Source of the DNA: Kitasatospora phosalacinea
GTDB lineage: Bacteria; Actinomycetota; Actinomycetes; Streptomycetales; Streptomycetaceae
DNA: 64,000 nt
Direction of reading: 5' to 3'
NCBI RefSeq assembly: GCF_000717185.1
Contig: NZ_JNYE01000013.1
Coordinates: 30,890-94,889, forward strand
Below, piece after piece: positions 1 to 8,201 of this stretch. The position numbers were made by a program, and so were the translations under genes. The notes beneath the pieces are model-generated. The model saw nothing but the letters and a program-made list of their open reading frames with translations. It did not search any database and had not been told where the DNA came from. Position 1 is the stretch's first letter. Every line of letters starts with the position of its first letter.

Positions 1-1
1 C

Positions 2-157
2 CCCACCGAGGTCACCCGCCCCGGCGAGGTCGCCGCCGCGGGCCGCCGCCGCGCCGCGGACCTGTCGGGCGCCGTCCGGCTGCTGCCCGCGGACGGGGCG
101 GCGGCGGTGGCGCAGGCGGTGCGGGCAGCGCCGATGGCGCCGGTGGGCGGGGGCTGA
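2..157 (+). CDS. C-terminal end of an unidentified protein (partial)
   Basis: An open frame enters from the left edge and stops at TGA 155-157. About 51 residues are visible, rich in Ala, Arg and Gly, and end in APMAPVGGG. Codons are G/C-ending, as expected for real coding sequence in this genome. No domain can be recognised from the fragment. The start lies outside the window, so nothing can be said about function. Confidence 0.5.
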   Translation, partial: PTEVTRPGEVAAAGRRRAADLSGAVRLLPADGAAAVAQAVRAAPMAPVGGG

Positions 158-159
158 CG

Positions 160-577
160 CCGCTGCCCCCGGCGTCCCGGCGTCATGGCGCTGTGGCGGG
201 GCAGGGCGGGTGGTGGCCGGTTCGGCGCAGTCGGCGGGGGTGGAGTTGTGGGCCAGGGCGAAGTGGACGGACTCCCGGCGGCGGTGGGTGCGGCGCTGCC
301 CGGTGAGGGCGGGCAGTTTGCGCAGACGGTCGAGTGTTGGGCCAAGTGCCGTGCGCTGTAGGGCAGTTCGTGGACCGGGGGCGAAGCGTTCGGCGATCCG
401 GGGTGGTTCGGCGGCGAGTCGGCTCTCGCCCTCCCACAGCTCGTGCAGTAGCTGGTGGAAGCGGTCCGTGGCGGACTCCGGGAGGCGGGCGGGAGGCAGG
501 CGGGATTGGGGGAACGCCCCCGGGGTATGCGCCAGCGGGACGAGCAGGTGAGGTGGAGTGATGGACGGGCCGCACGG
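160..577 (-). pseudogene. possible degenerate coding remnant, function unknown
   Basis: This stretch carries no convincing intact gene. One minus-strand frame, open from just below a TAA at 578-580, has the codon pattern and composition of real protein. It includes the strings ATDRFHQLLHELWEGESRL and ALGPTLDRLRKLPAL (about 435-480 and 300-345). There is no ATG, GTG or TTG at its 5' end, and no clear stop before it runs into the opposing gene at the left edge. It may be a remnant whose 5' end was lost. I do not recognise the family. Confidence 0.25.
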
Positions 578-797
578 TTACCGGATCGCCGTTCCCGGGC
601 AGCCGGGAGCGCACGCGCCGCAGGTGATGGTGGTGGTCTACCGCTCGGCGGAGACCACGGCGGAGGGGCTGGCCGTGTACGCGGGCGCGGACGGGCTGCG
701 GGTGACCGTGCACGGCTCGGTGGCCTGCTTCCTGGAGCCGTACCCGCCCGGCCTCGCCCACCCCTACGGGTACGCCTACCCGCTGGCCGCGGCCTGA
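561..797 (+). CDS. small hypothetical protein (78 aa)
   Basis: The product is MDGPHGYRIAVPGQ... to ...GYAYPLAAA. Its middle (about residues 20-50) reads like a beta-strand-rich small domain (VMVVVYRSAETTAEGLAVY, then LRVTVHGSVACFLEPY). ATG 561 is chosen over an ATG three bases upstream; GGTGAGGTGGAG just before it can serve as a weak ribosome site. No signal peptide or membrane segment is seen. The family is not recognised. It stands alone, convergent with the next gene. Confidence 0.5.
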   Translation: MDGPHGYRIAVPGQPGAHAPQVMVVVYRSAETTAEGLAVYAGADGLRVTVHGSVACFLEPYPPGLAHPYGYAYPLAAA

Positions 798-821
798 CGG
801 CGCCGACTCAGAGGGGCGGAC

Positions 822-1352
822 TCAGGAGGACGGCTGCCCGTCCGGCTCGAAGACGAACCCCAGCGCCTGGACCAGGTCGAACACCAGATCCTCGGCGAAC
901 GGGTCGCCCTTCGCGACCAGCACGGCCCGGACCGCCTCCGGATCGGGCCGCATCCCGGCCTCCCGGGCCCAGGCCGCGGCGCGCCCGGCGATCTCGTCGG
1001 GGTCGCCGAACTCCTCCTCGGGGATGCCGTACTCCCGCGCCATCACGGGCGACAGGAAGCACTCCCAGGCCCGGCCCTCCGGGCTGCCGGCCCGGACCCA
1101 GCCGACGTCGCTGTCGAACACGCTCGCGATGAGCGCCGGGGCGCCCGTCGCGGCGGTGGCCGCGAGGTCGGGGTCCTCGGTCGAGCACCCCTGCAGGAGC
1201 TGCCAGTCGCTGTTCCCGGCCCGCCACAGCGCGTCCGTCGTCGCGCCGACGGCGCGCACCACGGTCAGCTCGGTGGCCGGTCGTTCGGAGCGGGCCAGGA
1301 GGAAGAATCCGGTGAATCCTATGGCGCGGAGCGTAGGCCCGGCCACGGACAT
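822..1352 (-). CDS. hypothetical protein (176 aa)
   Basis: The start is ATG 1350-1352 (MSVAGPTLRAIGFTGFFLL). The frame stays open further upstream, but composition becomes non-coding there. The protein is acidic and mostly helical in its second half (EEEFGDPDEIAGRAAAWA) and ends FVFEPDGQPSS. The first 20 residues are hydrophobic but carry no clear cleavage site. It lies 53 nt downstream of the PfpI-family gene on the same strand and is probably co-transcribed with it. The family is not recognised. Confidence 0.6.
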   Translation of the reverse strand: MSVAGPTLRAIGFTGFFLLARSERPATELTVVRAVGATTDALWRAGNSDWQLLQGCSTEDPDLAATAATGAPALIASVFDSDVGWVRAGSPEGRAWECFLSPVMAREYGIPEEEFGDPDEIAGRAAAWAREAGMRPDPEAVRAVLVAKGDPFAEDLVFDLVQALGFVFEPDGQPSS

Positions 1353-1405
1353 ACGGCCGGGCGGCCGGGCGGACGGGCGGCGGAGGGGGCCGGGGGCGGC
1401 GGGCG

Positions 1406-2029
1406 TCAGGCGGCGAAGGCGGTGACCAGGGCGCGGTCGAAGGCCGGGAGGTCGTCCGGCTTGCGGCTGGAGACCAGGATGTTGGGGCCGTTGGTGCAGA
1501 CCACCACCTCGCGGTCGACCCAGTGCGCGCCCGCGTTGTCCAGGTCGGTGCGGAGGCTGGGCCAGGAGGTGAGGGTGCGGTCGCGGACGACGTCGGCCTC
1601 GATCAGGGTCCACGGGCCGTGGCAGATCACCGCGACGGGCTTGCCGCGGGCGAAGAACCCGGCGACGAACTCCACCGCCCGCGGGTCGGTGCGCAGGAAG
1701 TCCGGGTTGGCGACGCCGCCGGGCAGCACCAGGGCGTCGAAGTCCGCGGCCGAGACGTCCGCGACGGCCGCGTCCACCATGAACGGGTCGGCCCGGTCGA
1801 GGTGGTGGAAGGCCCGGACCTCGCCGAGTTCGGTGGAGACCAGGCGCGGCGTGCCGCCGTGGTCCAGGACGGTCTGCCAGGGCGAGGTCAGCTCGACCTG
1901 CTCGGTGCCTTCGGGGGCGACCAGGAAGGCCACGGTCATGCCGTCCAGCTCGGTCAGGCCGTTCGGCCCGTCCGGCGTGTCCGGCCCGGTCGGCCCGGTC
2001 GGCCGGGGGGAATCGCTGGGTCCGTTCAT
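1406..2029 (-). CDS. DJ-1/PfpI family protein (type 1 glutamine amidotransferase-like)
   Basis: At 207 aa it has the usual length for the family plus a Pro/Gly/Thr-rich N-terminal tail of about 25 residues. The core starts at GMTVAFLVAPEGTEQVEL, where the Glu lies in the conserved acidic position. The nucleophile elbow is AVICHGPWTLIEA, with Cys followed by His as in PfpI/YhbO-type proteins. Such proteins act as general stress hydrolases, chaperones or protein deglycases in the cytoplasm. The upstream sequence has a GTTT...GGTGAGACGCG promoter of the type shared by many stress genes in this window. Confidence 0.9.
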   Translation of the reverse strand: MNGPSDSPRPTGPTGPDTPDGPNGLTELDGMTVAFLVAPEGTEQVELTSPWQTVLDHGGTPRLVSTELGEVRAFHHLDRADPFMVDAAVADVSAADFDALVLPGGVANPDFLRTDPRAVEFVAGFFARGKPVAVICHGPWTLIEADVVRDRTLTSWPSLRTDLDNAGAHWVDREVVVCTNGPNILVSSRKPDDLPAFDRALVTAFAA

Positions 2030-2083
2030 GGCGGCTGCTCCGTTTCCGGGAGTGGGCGTGTCCGCGGGGGATCCCCCGCAGGG

Positions 2084-2114
2084 CGCGTCTCACCGGGCAC
2101 GGGGGGCGGCAAAC
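2084..2114 (-). promoter_or_regulatory. sigma-B-type promoter for the PfpI gene
   Basis: On the minus strand it reads GTTT (2114-2111), a 16-nt spacer, then GGTGAGACGCG (2094-2084). The -10 lies about 55 nt upstream of the ATG at 2029. It belongs to the promoter family described in the findings. Confidence 0.45.
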
Positions 2115-2142
2115 CACCGCGAAAGCCGCACCGCGACATAGG

Positions 2143-4665
2143 GTGGAGTCGGAGCGGAGGAGGCGGTGGGACACGGTGGACGGGGAACGGGCCGAGCTGG
2201 AGGCCACGATCGACCGGCTGCGCACCGAGCTGGAGGGCCTGCGCACCGCGATGCGCACCCGGGCCGTGATCGAGCAGGCCAAGGGCGTGCTGGTCGGGCG
2301 GTTCGGCTACGCGCCCGAGCGGGCCTTCGACGAGCTGGTGCGCCGTTCGCAGGACGAGAACCGCAAGCTGGCCCAGATCGCCGCCGACCTGGTCGCCGCG
2401 GCCGCCCCGCCCCCGGCCGCCCGGGAGGCCCCGGCACCCGCGGCCCCCGCCCGGCCGGAGTCCGTGGCGTCGGCGTCTGCGGAGCCTGCCGGGCCCGTCG
2501 GACCCGAACCCGCACCCGAACCCGAGGGCGGGGGAGCGGAGCGGGACGGGGCCGGGTTGGCGGCCCGGTTCCACCTGGCCGCCGCCGCGCTCGCCACCGC
2601 CACCGGTCCCGACGAGGTCGCCGAACACCTGTACCGGACCGCCCTCGGCCCGCTCGGCGCGCAGGCGCTGGTCCTCGCCGCGCGCGAACCGGACGGCGCG
2701 CTGCGGCTGGTCGGCGCGTACGGAGTGTCGGCGCACCAGCTCAGCCAGTGGCAGCGCATCCCGCCGCCCACCCGGGTGCCGCTCACCGAGGCCGTCCGCA
2801 CCGGCCGACCGGTGTGGGTGGCCGACCGGCGCGAGTTCGCCGCCCGCTACCCCGACATGGGCGGCGACGACCTGGTGCCCGGAACCACGGTCTGCGCCCT
2901 CCCGCTGCACGCCGACGGGCGGCTGCTCGGCGCGATCAAGATCGGCTGGTCGGAGTTCCGCCGCCCCGACCCGGACACCCGGGCGCACCTGGCCGCCCTC
3001 GCCGACCTCACCGCCGACACGCTGCTGCGCCTGCTCGCGCTCGAACTCGCACACGACGTCGAAGCCGCGCCGACCGTCCCGCTCGACCTGGCGGGCGCCC
3101 CCTGGTTCCGGGCCGTGCTGGACGGCCTGCTGGACCCGGTGCTGCTGCTGCGCGCCGTCCGCGACGAGGACGGAAAGGTCACCGACCTGCGGGTCGAGCA
3201 CGCCAACGCGCCCACCGTCGACCTTGCCGGGCGGGACGCCGCCGAACTGCGCGGACGACGGCTGACCGAGCTGTACCCCGGCATGGTCGCCTCCGGCACC
3301 TTCGACCGCCTGCGCACCGCCGCCGCCGACGCCACCCCCTACCTGGGCGAGGCGGAACGGTACGTCGAGACCGTCGCGGGCAGCACCCGGGCCAGCGCGA
3401 TGACCGTGCACGCCACCCCGTTCCAGGACGGCCTGCTGCTCACCTGGCGGGCCCACGACGAACGCGACCGGCGGATCGCCCAACTCGCCCAGACCGCCCG
3501 CCTGACCCGGGCCGGCACCTGGGAGTGGCGCCCCGGCGAGCGCCGGATCACCTGCTCCGAAGGCGTCCCGCAGCTCTTCGGCACCGCCACCGCCATCGGC
3601 GACCTCGACCCGCGCGCCGCCCTCGACGCCGTCGTCCCCGCCGACCGCGAGGCGGTCCGCGCCGCCGCCCGGGCCCTGCTGGACGGACGCACCTCCGTCA
3701 CCGCCGAGTTCGCCGTCCGCGCCGCCGACGGCCAGCGCAACCTGCGCGCCCTCGGCGAAGCCGCCCGCGCCGACGACGGCCGCCTGCTCGCGCTCAGCGG
3801 AGCCGTCCAGGACGTCACCCCCTGGCGGCGCGCCGAACAAGCCCTCAGCGACACCCGCGACCGCCTCGCCGACCAGCGCCGCCGCACCGGCGACGAACAG
3901 CGCGCCGTCCGCGCCCTCCAGCAGGCCCTGATGCGCGCCCCCGCCGGACGCCCCGTCCCCGGGTTCGACAGCGCCGCCCGCTACCTGCCCGCCGAACGCG
4001 AACGCAAGATCGGCGGCGACTGGTACGAACTGCTCGACCTGCCCGACGGCACCGTCCTGCTCGCCGTCGGCGACGTCTCCGGACACGGCCTGCCCGCCGC
4101 CGCGGTGATGTCCCAACTCCGGTACGCGCTACGGGGTATCGCCTACGACGGCGCCCCGCCCGGACAGCTCCTCGACCGCCTCGACCGGATGCTCTGCCAC
4201 CAGCGCGCCGACCACATCGCCGCCGTCACCGTCGCCCGCCTCGACCCCCGCACCGGACACCTCGCCTGGGCCCGGGCCGGACACCTGCCCCCCGTCCTCG
4301 TCCACGCCGGCACCGCCCGCACCCTCGACCCGCCCCCCGGCCTGATCCTCGGCGTCACCCCCCGCACCCGCCGCCCCACCGCCGAACTCCGCCTCGCACC
4401 CGGCGACACCCTGCTGCTCTACACCGACGGCCTGATCGACCGCCGCAGCACCAACGGCACCGGCGCGGGCGGGGGAGCGGGTACGGGCGGGGGAGCGGGC
4501 GCGGGTGCCGACCCCGACGCAGGCGTCGCCCGGCTGCTGCGCGCCTGCACCGACTACCGGGCCGCCCCCGACCCGGCCGGGCTCCTCGACCACCTGCTGC
4601 GCCGCTTCGGCGCGCCCAACCCGTCCGACGACATCTGCCTGCTCGCCGTCCGCCGCCAGGACTGA
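2143..4665 (+). CDS. ANTAR-GAF-PAS-PP2C multidomain phosphatase (SpoIIE/RsbU type)
   Basis: This 840-aa cytoplasmic signalling protein starts at GTG 2143. An ANTAR-like helical segment spans residues about 15-90 (VIEQAKGVLVGRFGYAPE). A Pro/Ala linker, a GAF domain (about 140-300), two PAS-like domains (about 325-440 and 455-575) and a short coiled coil follow. The C-terminal PP2C-type Ser/Thr phosphatase (about 600-838) has metal-binding motifs GGDWYE, VGDVSGHG and LLYTDGLID. Proteins of this type dephosphorylate STAS anti-sigma antagonists and so release alternative sigma factors. Gly-rich tandem insertions (about residues 765-785) and the Ala/Pro linker are low-complexity. Its partner is not adjacent; the STAS/RsbW pair at 25.7 kb is a candidate. 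Confidence 0.85.
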   Translation: MESERRRRWDTVDGERAELEATIDRLRTELEGLRTAMRTRAVIEQAKGVLVGRFGYAPERAFDELVRRSQDENRKLAQIAADLVAAAAPPPAAREAPAPAAPARPESVASASAEPAGPVGPEPAPEPEGGGAERDGAGLAARFHLAAAALATATGPDEVAEHLYRTALGPLGAQALVLAAREPDGALRLVGAYGVSAHQLSQWQRIPPPTRVPLTEAVRTGRPVWVADRREFAARYPDMGGDDLVPGTTVCALPLHADGRLLGAIKIGWSEFRRPDPDTRAHLAALADLTADTLLRLLALELAHDVEAAPTVPLDLAGAPWFRAVLDGLLDPVLLLRAVRDEDGKVTDLRVEHANAPTVDLAGRDAAELRGRRLTELYPGMVASGTFDRLRTAAADATPYLGEAERYVETVAGSTRASAMTVHATPFQDGLLLTWRAHDERDRRIAQLAQTARLTRAGTWEWRPGERRITCSEGVPQLFGTATAIGDLDPRAALDAVVPADREAVRAAARALLDGRTSVTAEFAVRAADGQRNLRALGEAARADDGRLLALSGAVQDVTPWRRAEQALSDTRDRLADQRRRTGDEQRAVRALQQALMRAPAGRPVPGFDSAARYLPAERERKIGGDWYELLDLPDGTVLLAVGDVSGHGLPAAAVMSQLRYALRGIAYDGAPPGQLLDRLDRMLCHQRADHIAAVTVARLDPRTGHLAWARAGHLPPVLVHAGTARTLDPPPGLILGVTPRTRRPTAELRLAPGDTLLLYTDGLIDRRSTNGTGAGGGAGTGGGAGAGADPDAGVARLLRACTDYRAAPDPAGLLDHLLRRFGAPNPSDDICLLAVRRQD

Positions 4666-4690
4666 ACGGCGCCCGGCTCCGGGGGCGGTC

Positions 4691-4741
4691 CTCGTCCGGG
4701 GTCAGCCCTCGTCCGGGGTCAGCCCTCGTCCGGGGTCAGTC
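4691..4741 (+). repeat. three tandem copies of a 17-bp unit
   Basis: The unit CTCGTCCGGGGTCAGCC repeats at 4691-4707, 4708-4724 and 4725-4741, the last with one mismatch. The third copy contains the stop codon of the minus-strand hemerythrin gene. Confidence 0.9.
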
Positions 4742-5335
4742 CTCGCTGGAGTCGCCGAACCGGAAGCGCCGGTGCATCCGCTCGCGCCAGGGCAGCTCCG
4801 GGGCCACCAGCTCGTCCGGCGGCGCCTGCGCCCGCGGGCCCGGCCGGGGCATCGCGGAGGCCGCCGCCTCGGTGGCCCGCAACTGGGCGCCCATCGCCGT
4901 CAACCGCACCGGGGCGGTGTGCTCGCGCACCGTCGGGAACAGCCGGGCCTCCTCCAGGCCGAAGTGCCCGGTGGCCGCCTCGACCAGCCTGGCCACCAGC
5001 CGGTCGAACTCCGCCGACCCCGCCGACCCCGCCGGGCCGGTCGAATCCGCCGCCGCGACCCGCAGCTCCCGCACCAGGGCCCGCAGCGCGGCGTGCGCCT
5101 GCAGGCCCTGGTCGACCGCGTCGTCGCCCGGCGGGCGGCCGTGCCGGGCGATCGGGTACAGGTGCTCCTCCTCGGCCGTCAGGTGCCGCACCAGGGCGTC
5201 GGCCGCGACCGCCGCCAGCTGGCAGCGCCGCGGATCGCCCAGCGGCAGCCCTGCGAGTTCGCTGAAACGCACCCGCAGCACCTCGTGATCGGTCGTCAAC
5301 TGCTCCAGCAGGTCCGGTTCGCGATCGGCGGCCAT
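4736..5335 (-). CDS. hemerythrin/HHE domain protein
   Basis: This 199-aa, mostly helical protein starts at ATG 5333-5335. HHE-type iron-ligand motifs are visible: LTTDHEVLR near residue 15, RHLTAEEEHLYPIARHG around 50-65, QAHAALRAL near 80 and ATGHFGLEEARLFP around 118-130. These arrange as a four-helix bundle able to bind a diiron centre. Related proteins sense or store oxygen, NO or iron. A non-conserved Arg/Pro-rich tail follows. A strong sigma-B-type promoter lies 50 nt upstream, so stress induction is likely. Confidence 0.88.
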   Translation of the reverse strand: MAADREPDLLEQLTTDHEVLRVRFSELAGLPLGDPRRCQLAAVAADALVRHLTAEEEHLYPIARHGRPPGDDAVDQGLQAHAALRALVRELRVAAADSTGPAGSAGSAEFDRLVARLVEAATGHFGLEEARLFPTVREHTAPVRLTAMGAQLRATEAAASAMPRPGPRAQAPPDELVAPELPWRERMHRRFRFGDSSED

Positions 5336-5385
5336 GCCCGTACGCCTCCTCCGGTGGTGTCCGGTGGTCCTTCCCCTCCCTGCCG

Positions 5386-5415
5386 GGCGCCTGCCCCGCC
5401 GACGCGACGGGAAAC
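5386..5415 (-). promoter_or_regulatory. sigma-B-type promoter for the hemerythrin gene
   Basis: On the minus strand it reads GTTT (5415-5412), a 15-nt spacer, then GGGCAGGCGCC (5396-5386). The element ends 50 nt upstream of the ATG. Confidence 0.55.
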
Positions 5416-5571
5416 ACCAGGTCGGGGCGGTGGCGGAGACGGTGGCGCGGGTGACGGCAGGGCTGGTGACAGGGGCTGTCCCGGGCAGCTCGGTCGGGGC
5501 CGCTCGGGACCTTCCCGGTCGGGCACCGCCCAGGAGGACGGCCCGTTCCGTGGCCGACGGGCGCTGCGCGG

Positions 5572-5811
5572 TCACTCCTCGTCGCTGGCGATCTCGATGC
5601 AGGCGAGGTCGATCTGGTCGGCGAGCTGGCGGACCAGGTCGGCGAGTGTGGCGGTGGTCGACGGGTCCAGGCCGCTGTTCTCCTGGCCGGCCCACTCCTC
5701 CCACTCCTCGGGCAGGGCCCGCAGCAGTTCGACCACCTGGAGGGCCGGAATGGCCAGGCCGCCGGACAGTCCGCAGATCACCGGGACATTGAGCCGTCCC
5801 ATGGCGTCCAC
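5572..5811 (-). CDS. DUF6213-like small protein
   Basis: The product is 79 aa, MDAMGRLNVPVICG..., with a strong ribosome site (AGGAGGAGGTGG) just upstream of ATG 5811. The layout resembles the DUF6213 family of streptomycetes as I recall it. A short beta-rich N-terminus carries LSGGLAIPALQVVELLRAL, a helix follows, and an acidic end contains LADQIDLACIEIAS. Function is unknown. Its promoter lies inside the 3' coding end of the upstream CDGSH gene. Confidence 0.75.
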   Translation of the reverse strand: MDAMGRLNVPVICGLSGGLAIPALQVVELLRALPEEWEEWAGQENSGLDPSTTATLADLVRQLADQIDLACIEIASDEE

Positions 5812-5848
5812 CTCCTCCTGCGTGTAGGTGCCGCTTGAGGTTCTGCGC

Positions 5849-6142
5849 TCACCCGGGCGTCTGCCCGGAGCCGTCCGGCGGAAACGACGGTGTGCCGGGG
5901 ACGGAAGCGGGAGCGGGCGCTGGGCGGCGGTGGGTGCGGTGGCTGGTGTCGCACAGCGGGTAGCGGCGGCTGCGGCGGCAGGTGCAGACCGCGACGACCG
6001 GGCGGTCGCAGTGCAGCACCGTGCCGTCCGGCAGCAGCAGGTCCACCGGGCCGTCGACCAGCAGCGGGCCGCGTTCGGTCAGCCGGATCCGGGGCGGGGG
6101 CGGGGGCGGTGCGGCGGTCGGCTCCGGGTCAGTCGCGGACAC
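5849..6142 (-). CDS. CDGSH iron-sulfur domain protein
   Basis: In this 97-aa protein the CDGSH signature is visible around residues 52-68 as CTCRRSRRYPLCDTSHR. That supplies the three Cys and one His that bind a 2Fe-2S cluster in mitoNEET-type proteins. The Pro-rich N-terminus and Pro-rich tail are disordered. Its start overlaps the last 14 nt of the methyltransferase gene, so the two are translated as a pair. MTase-CDGSH-diiron-oxygenase neighbourhoods recur in actinomycetes as I recall. The role is probably electron transfer or redox sensing, by inference only. Confidence 0.88.
   Translation of the reverse strand: MSATDPEPTAAPPPPPPRIRLTERGPLLVDGPVDLLLPDGTVLHCDRPVVAVCTCRRSRRYPLCDTSHRTHRRPAPAPASVPGTPSFPPDGSGQTPG
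5856..5885 (-). promoter_or_regulatory. sigma-B-type promoter embedded in the CDGSH coding end
   Basis: On the minus strand it reads GTTT (5885-5882), 15 nt, then GGGCAGACGCC (5866-5856). It encodes the last residues of the CDGSH protein and lies about 45-50 nt upstream of the DUF6213 start. Confidence 0.55.
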
Positions 6143-6890
6143 CGCGGACCACCACCAACTCCTCGGTGCGGACGCCGGGTTCGATCAGCCCGGTGCGTTC
6201 GAACCACGGGGCCCGGGCGGTCATCACCGGCCCGAAGCCCTGCAACCGGCGGGCCACGACGGACGTCCGCAGACCGGCGGCGCGCAGCTGCCGCACCGTG
6301 GCCTCGGGCCGGGCCAGCGAGGACTGCACCAGCAGCAGCACCCCGCCCGGCGCGAGCAGCGGCGCCACCCGGCGGCACAGCCGGTCCAGCAGCAGCCGCC
6401 CGTCCGGCCCGGCGTCCCAGGCCCGGGCGGGCCCGCGCGGGGCCGGGCCGGGGTGCGGCGCGGGGACGTACGGGGGGTTGCTCAGCACCAGGTCGTACCC
6501 GTCGGCCCTGTCGTACCCGTCGGCGCTGTCGCACCCACCGGCCCTGTCGGCCTCGTCGGCTCCGCCGGTCCCGTCGTACCGGCCGCCGTCCCGGGCTTCC
6601 GGAGCTTCCCGGGCTTCCGGGGCCTCCGGGGTGAGGTCGCCGTGCCGCACGCGCAGGGGAAGGCGGTGCAGGCGGGCGTTCAGCCAGGCGGTGGCGAGCG
6701 ACAGCCGGGACAGGTCGACGGCGGTCACCCGGCAGCCGCGCCGGGCGGCGGCCAGGGCGAGCGCGCCGGAACCGGTGCCGACGTCCAGGCAACGTGCGCC
6801 GGGCCGCAGCGGTTCGCGGCCCAGCACTTCCAGCAGCAGGGCGGTGTCCCCCTGGGCGGGGTACACGCCGGGCGGTCGTAGCAGCAGCAT
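6129..6890 (-). CDS. HemK/MTQ2-like SAM-dependent methyltransferase
   Basis: This 253-aa protein has a class I methyltransferase fold: SAM-binding loop CLDVGTGSGALALAAA (about residues 34-49), acidic strand end TAVDLS, and the catalytic motif NPPYVP (about 138-143). That motif is typical of enzymes methylating glutamine or adenine amide/amino groups (PrmC/HemK family). Between them lies a 40-residue acidic insertion encoded by short direct repeats (about 6500-6610). The start ATG 6890 sits 10 nt after a sigma-B-type -10, so its mRNA may be leaderless. The target is unknown; the CDGSH protein is encoded in overlap. Confidence 0.82.
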   Translation of the reverse strand: MLLLRPPGVYPAQGDTALLLEVLGREPLRPGARCLDVGTGSGALALAAARRGCRVTAVDLSRLSLATAWLNARLHRLPLRVRHGDLTPEAPEAREAPEARDGGRYDGTGGADEADRAGGCDSADGYDRADGYDLVLSNPPYVPAPHPGPAPRGPARAWDAGPDGRLLLDRLCRRVAPLLAPGGVLLLVQSSLARPEATVRQLRAAGLRTSVVARRLQGFGPVMTARAPWFERTGLIEPGVRTEELVVVRGVRD

Positions 6891-6895
6891 GGGCT

Positions 6896-6925
6896 CGCGT
6901 ATGCCCGGCGGGCGGTGGACGACAC
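6896..6925 (-). promoter_or_regulatory. sigma-B-type promoter for the methyltransferase-CDGSH pair
   Basis: On the minus strand it reads GTGT (6925-6922), 15 nt, then GGGCATACGCG (6906-6896). The hexamer ends 10 nt from the ATG, suggesting a near-leaderless transcript. Confidence 0.45.
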
Positions 6926-6974
6926 GTCCGGCGGGCGGTGAACTCGGCGAGGGGTGGGGCGGCTCAGGGGCGGT

Positions 6975-8201
6975 TCAGGGGAGCGGGGCGGTGGCGGCGG
7001 TGCGGTGGGCGAGGTCGTCGACGACGGCGGACAGGCGGCCGTGGCGGGCGAGGGCGGCGCGCTGGTGGTCGGCGCCGCAGCCGGTGGCGAGCAGGCGGGC
7101 GGAGAGGTGGCGGGCGAGTCCGAGCTCGTGGGTGCGCAGCAGGGCCGGAGCGGTGAACTCGACCAGGGCGGGCAGGAGTCGGCGCACCGGCTGGAGACGG
7201 CCGGTGAGCGGGTCGGGCAGCCGGGCGTCGAGGGCGGCGGACGCGGCACGGCGGTGGGCCAGCCGCAGCGCGCCGTCGGGCACCGGTCGCGGACGGGCCC
7301 GGGTGCGCGGGTCGAGCAGGGTGTGGGCGAGGGCGCGCAGCAGGACGGCCAGCAGCAGGACGGTGTCCAGGTCGGCGCAGCTGTCGGCGACCCGCACCTC
7401 CAGGGTGGGCAGGTGCTCGGACGGCCGGGCGAACCAGTACAGCATCCGGCGGTCGAGGATCACCCCGTCCGCGATCATCCGGTCCAGGGCGGCCCGGTAG
7501 CCGGTCTCGTCGAGCACCGGGGCCGGGCCGAAGGTCGGCCAACGGGCGTACCGATCAGGCCGGTTGGAGGCGGTGCCGTGGTCGGTGCCCTCGCAGAACG
7601 GGGAGTTGGCGCAGAACGCCTGGAACAGCGGTAGCCAGCCGCGCATCCGGGCGCTGAGCGACAGTGCCTGACGGTGCGTCAGATCGCCCAAGTGGACGTG
7701 GCAGCCGCAGATTTCGGCACCGATCTGGTCGGCGACGCCGTCGACCCGGTCGGCCAGCAGCAGGTAGCGGGGTTTCGGGGTGACGGTCAACGGGTGGCGG
7801 CTGGGCAGGACGGCGGTGCCGGTGGCGACGAGCCGGCAGTGGGCCCGGTCGGCGGCGGCCAGCAACACCCCGCGGGTGTCGGCGAGTTCGGCGCGCAGCT
7901 CGGCGGCGGTGCCGACCGGTCGGGTGCAGCCCTCCACCTGGGTGGTCAGGAACTCGTACTGGGCGCGTGGCCCGAGCGTCCGGGCGGCGTCCGCGATCAC
8001 CGCCTCGGCGGCGGGCACCGTGACCCGGCTGCGCGGGCCGGTCAGCAGGAACTCCTCCTCGACGCCGAATCGCAGCAGCGGTGGTGGCGGGCCCGGACGG
8101 CGGACGGGCACCGGGCGCTGGTCGGGTGTCGGGTCTCGGCCGGGCGTCGGGGCGCGGACGGCGGGTGGTCCCGAACCGTGCTGGAGCGGTGGGGTGTTCA
8201 C
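6975..8201 (-). CDS. carboxylate-amine ligase, YbdK/GCS2 family
   Basis: The 408-aa product belongs to the glutamate-cysteine ligase type 2 group. The family signature FGVEEEFLL lies near residue 45, after a Pro/Arg-rich extension. EICGCHVHLGD and LEVRVADS motifs supply metal and nucleotide contacts. These enzymes join an amine to a carboxylate using ATP; E. coli YbdK has weak glutamate-cysteine ligase activity. The GTG start at 8201 overlaps the flavin-reductase stop by 4 nt, so translation is coupled. The substrate is unknown. The neighbouring dimethylargininase and diiron-oxygenase-like genes suggest an amino-acid-derived small molecule, but that is inference. Confidence 0.85.
   Translation of the reverse strand: MNTPPLQHGSGPPAVRAPTPGRDPTPDQRPVPVRRPGPPPPLLRFGVEEEFLLTGPRSRVTVPAAEAVIADAARTLGPRAQYEFLTTQVEGCTRPVGTAAELRAELADTRGVLLAAADRAHCRLVATGTAVLPSRHPLTVTPKPRYLLLADRVDGVADQIGAEICGCHVHLGDLTHRQALSLSARMRGWLPLFQAFCANSPFCEGTDHGTASNRPDRYARWPTFGPAPVLDETGYRAALDRMIADGVILDRRMLYWFARPSEHLPTLEVRVADSCADLDTVLLLAVLLRALAHTLLDPRTRARPRPVPDGALRLAHRRAASAALDARLPDPLTGRLQPVRRLLPALVEFTAPALLRTHELGLARHLSARLLATGCGADHQRAALARHGRLSAVVDDLAHRTAATAPLP

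Noticed and set aside
183..761. A 192-codon minus-strand frame with an ATG at 761
   Set aside because: It is antisense to the small plus-strand gene and reads as Pro/Arg-rich shadow sequence. The neighbouring minus frame in 160-577 has far better protein character, though no start.
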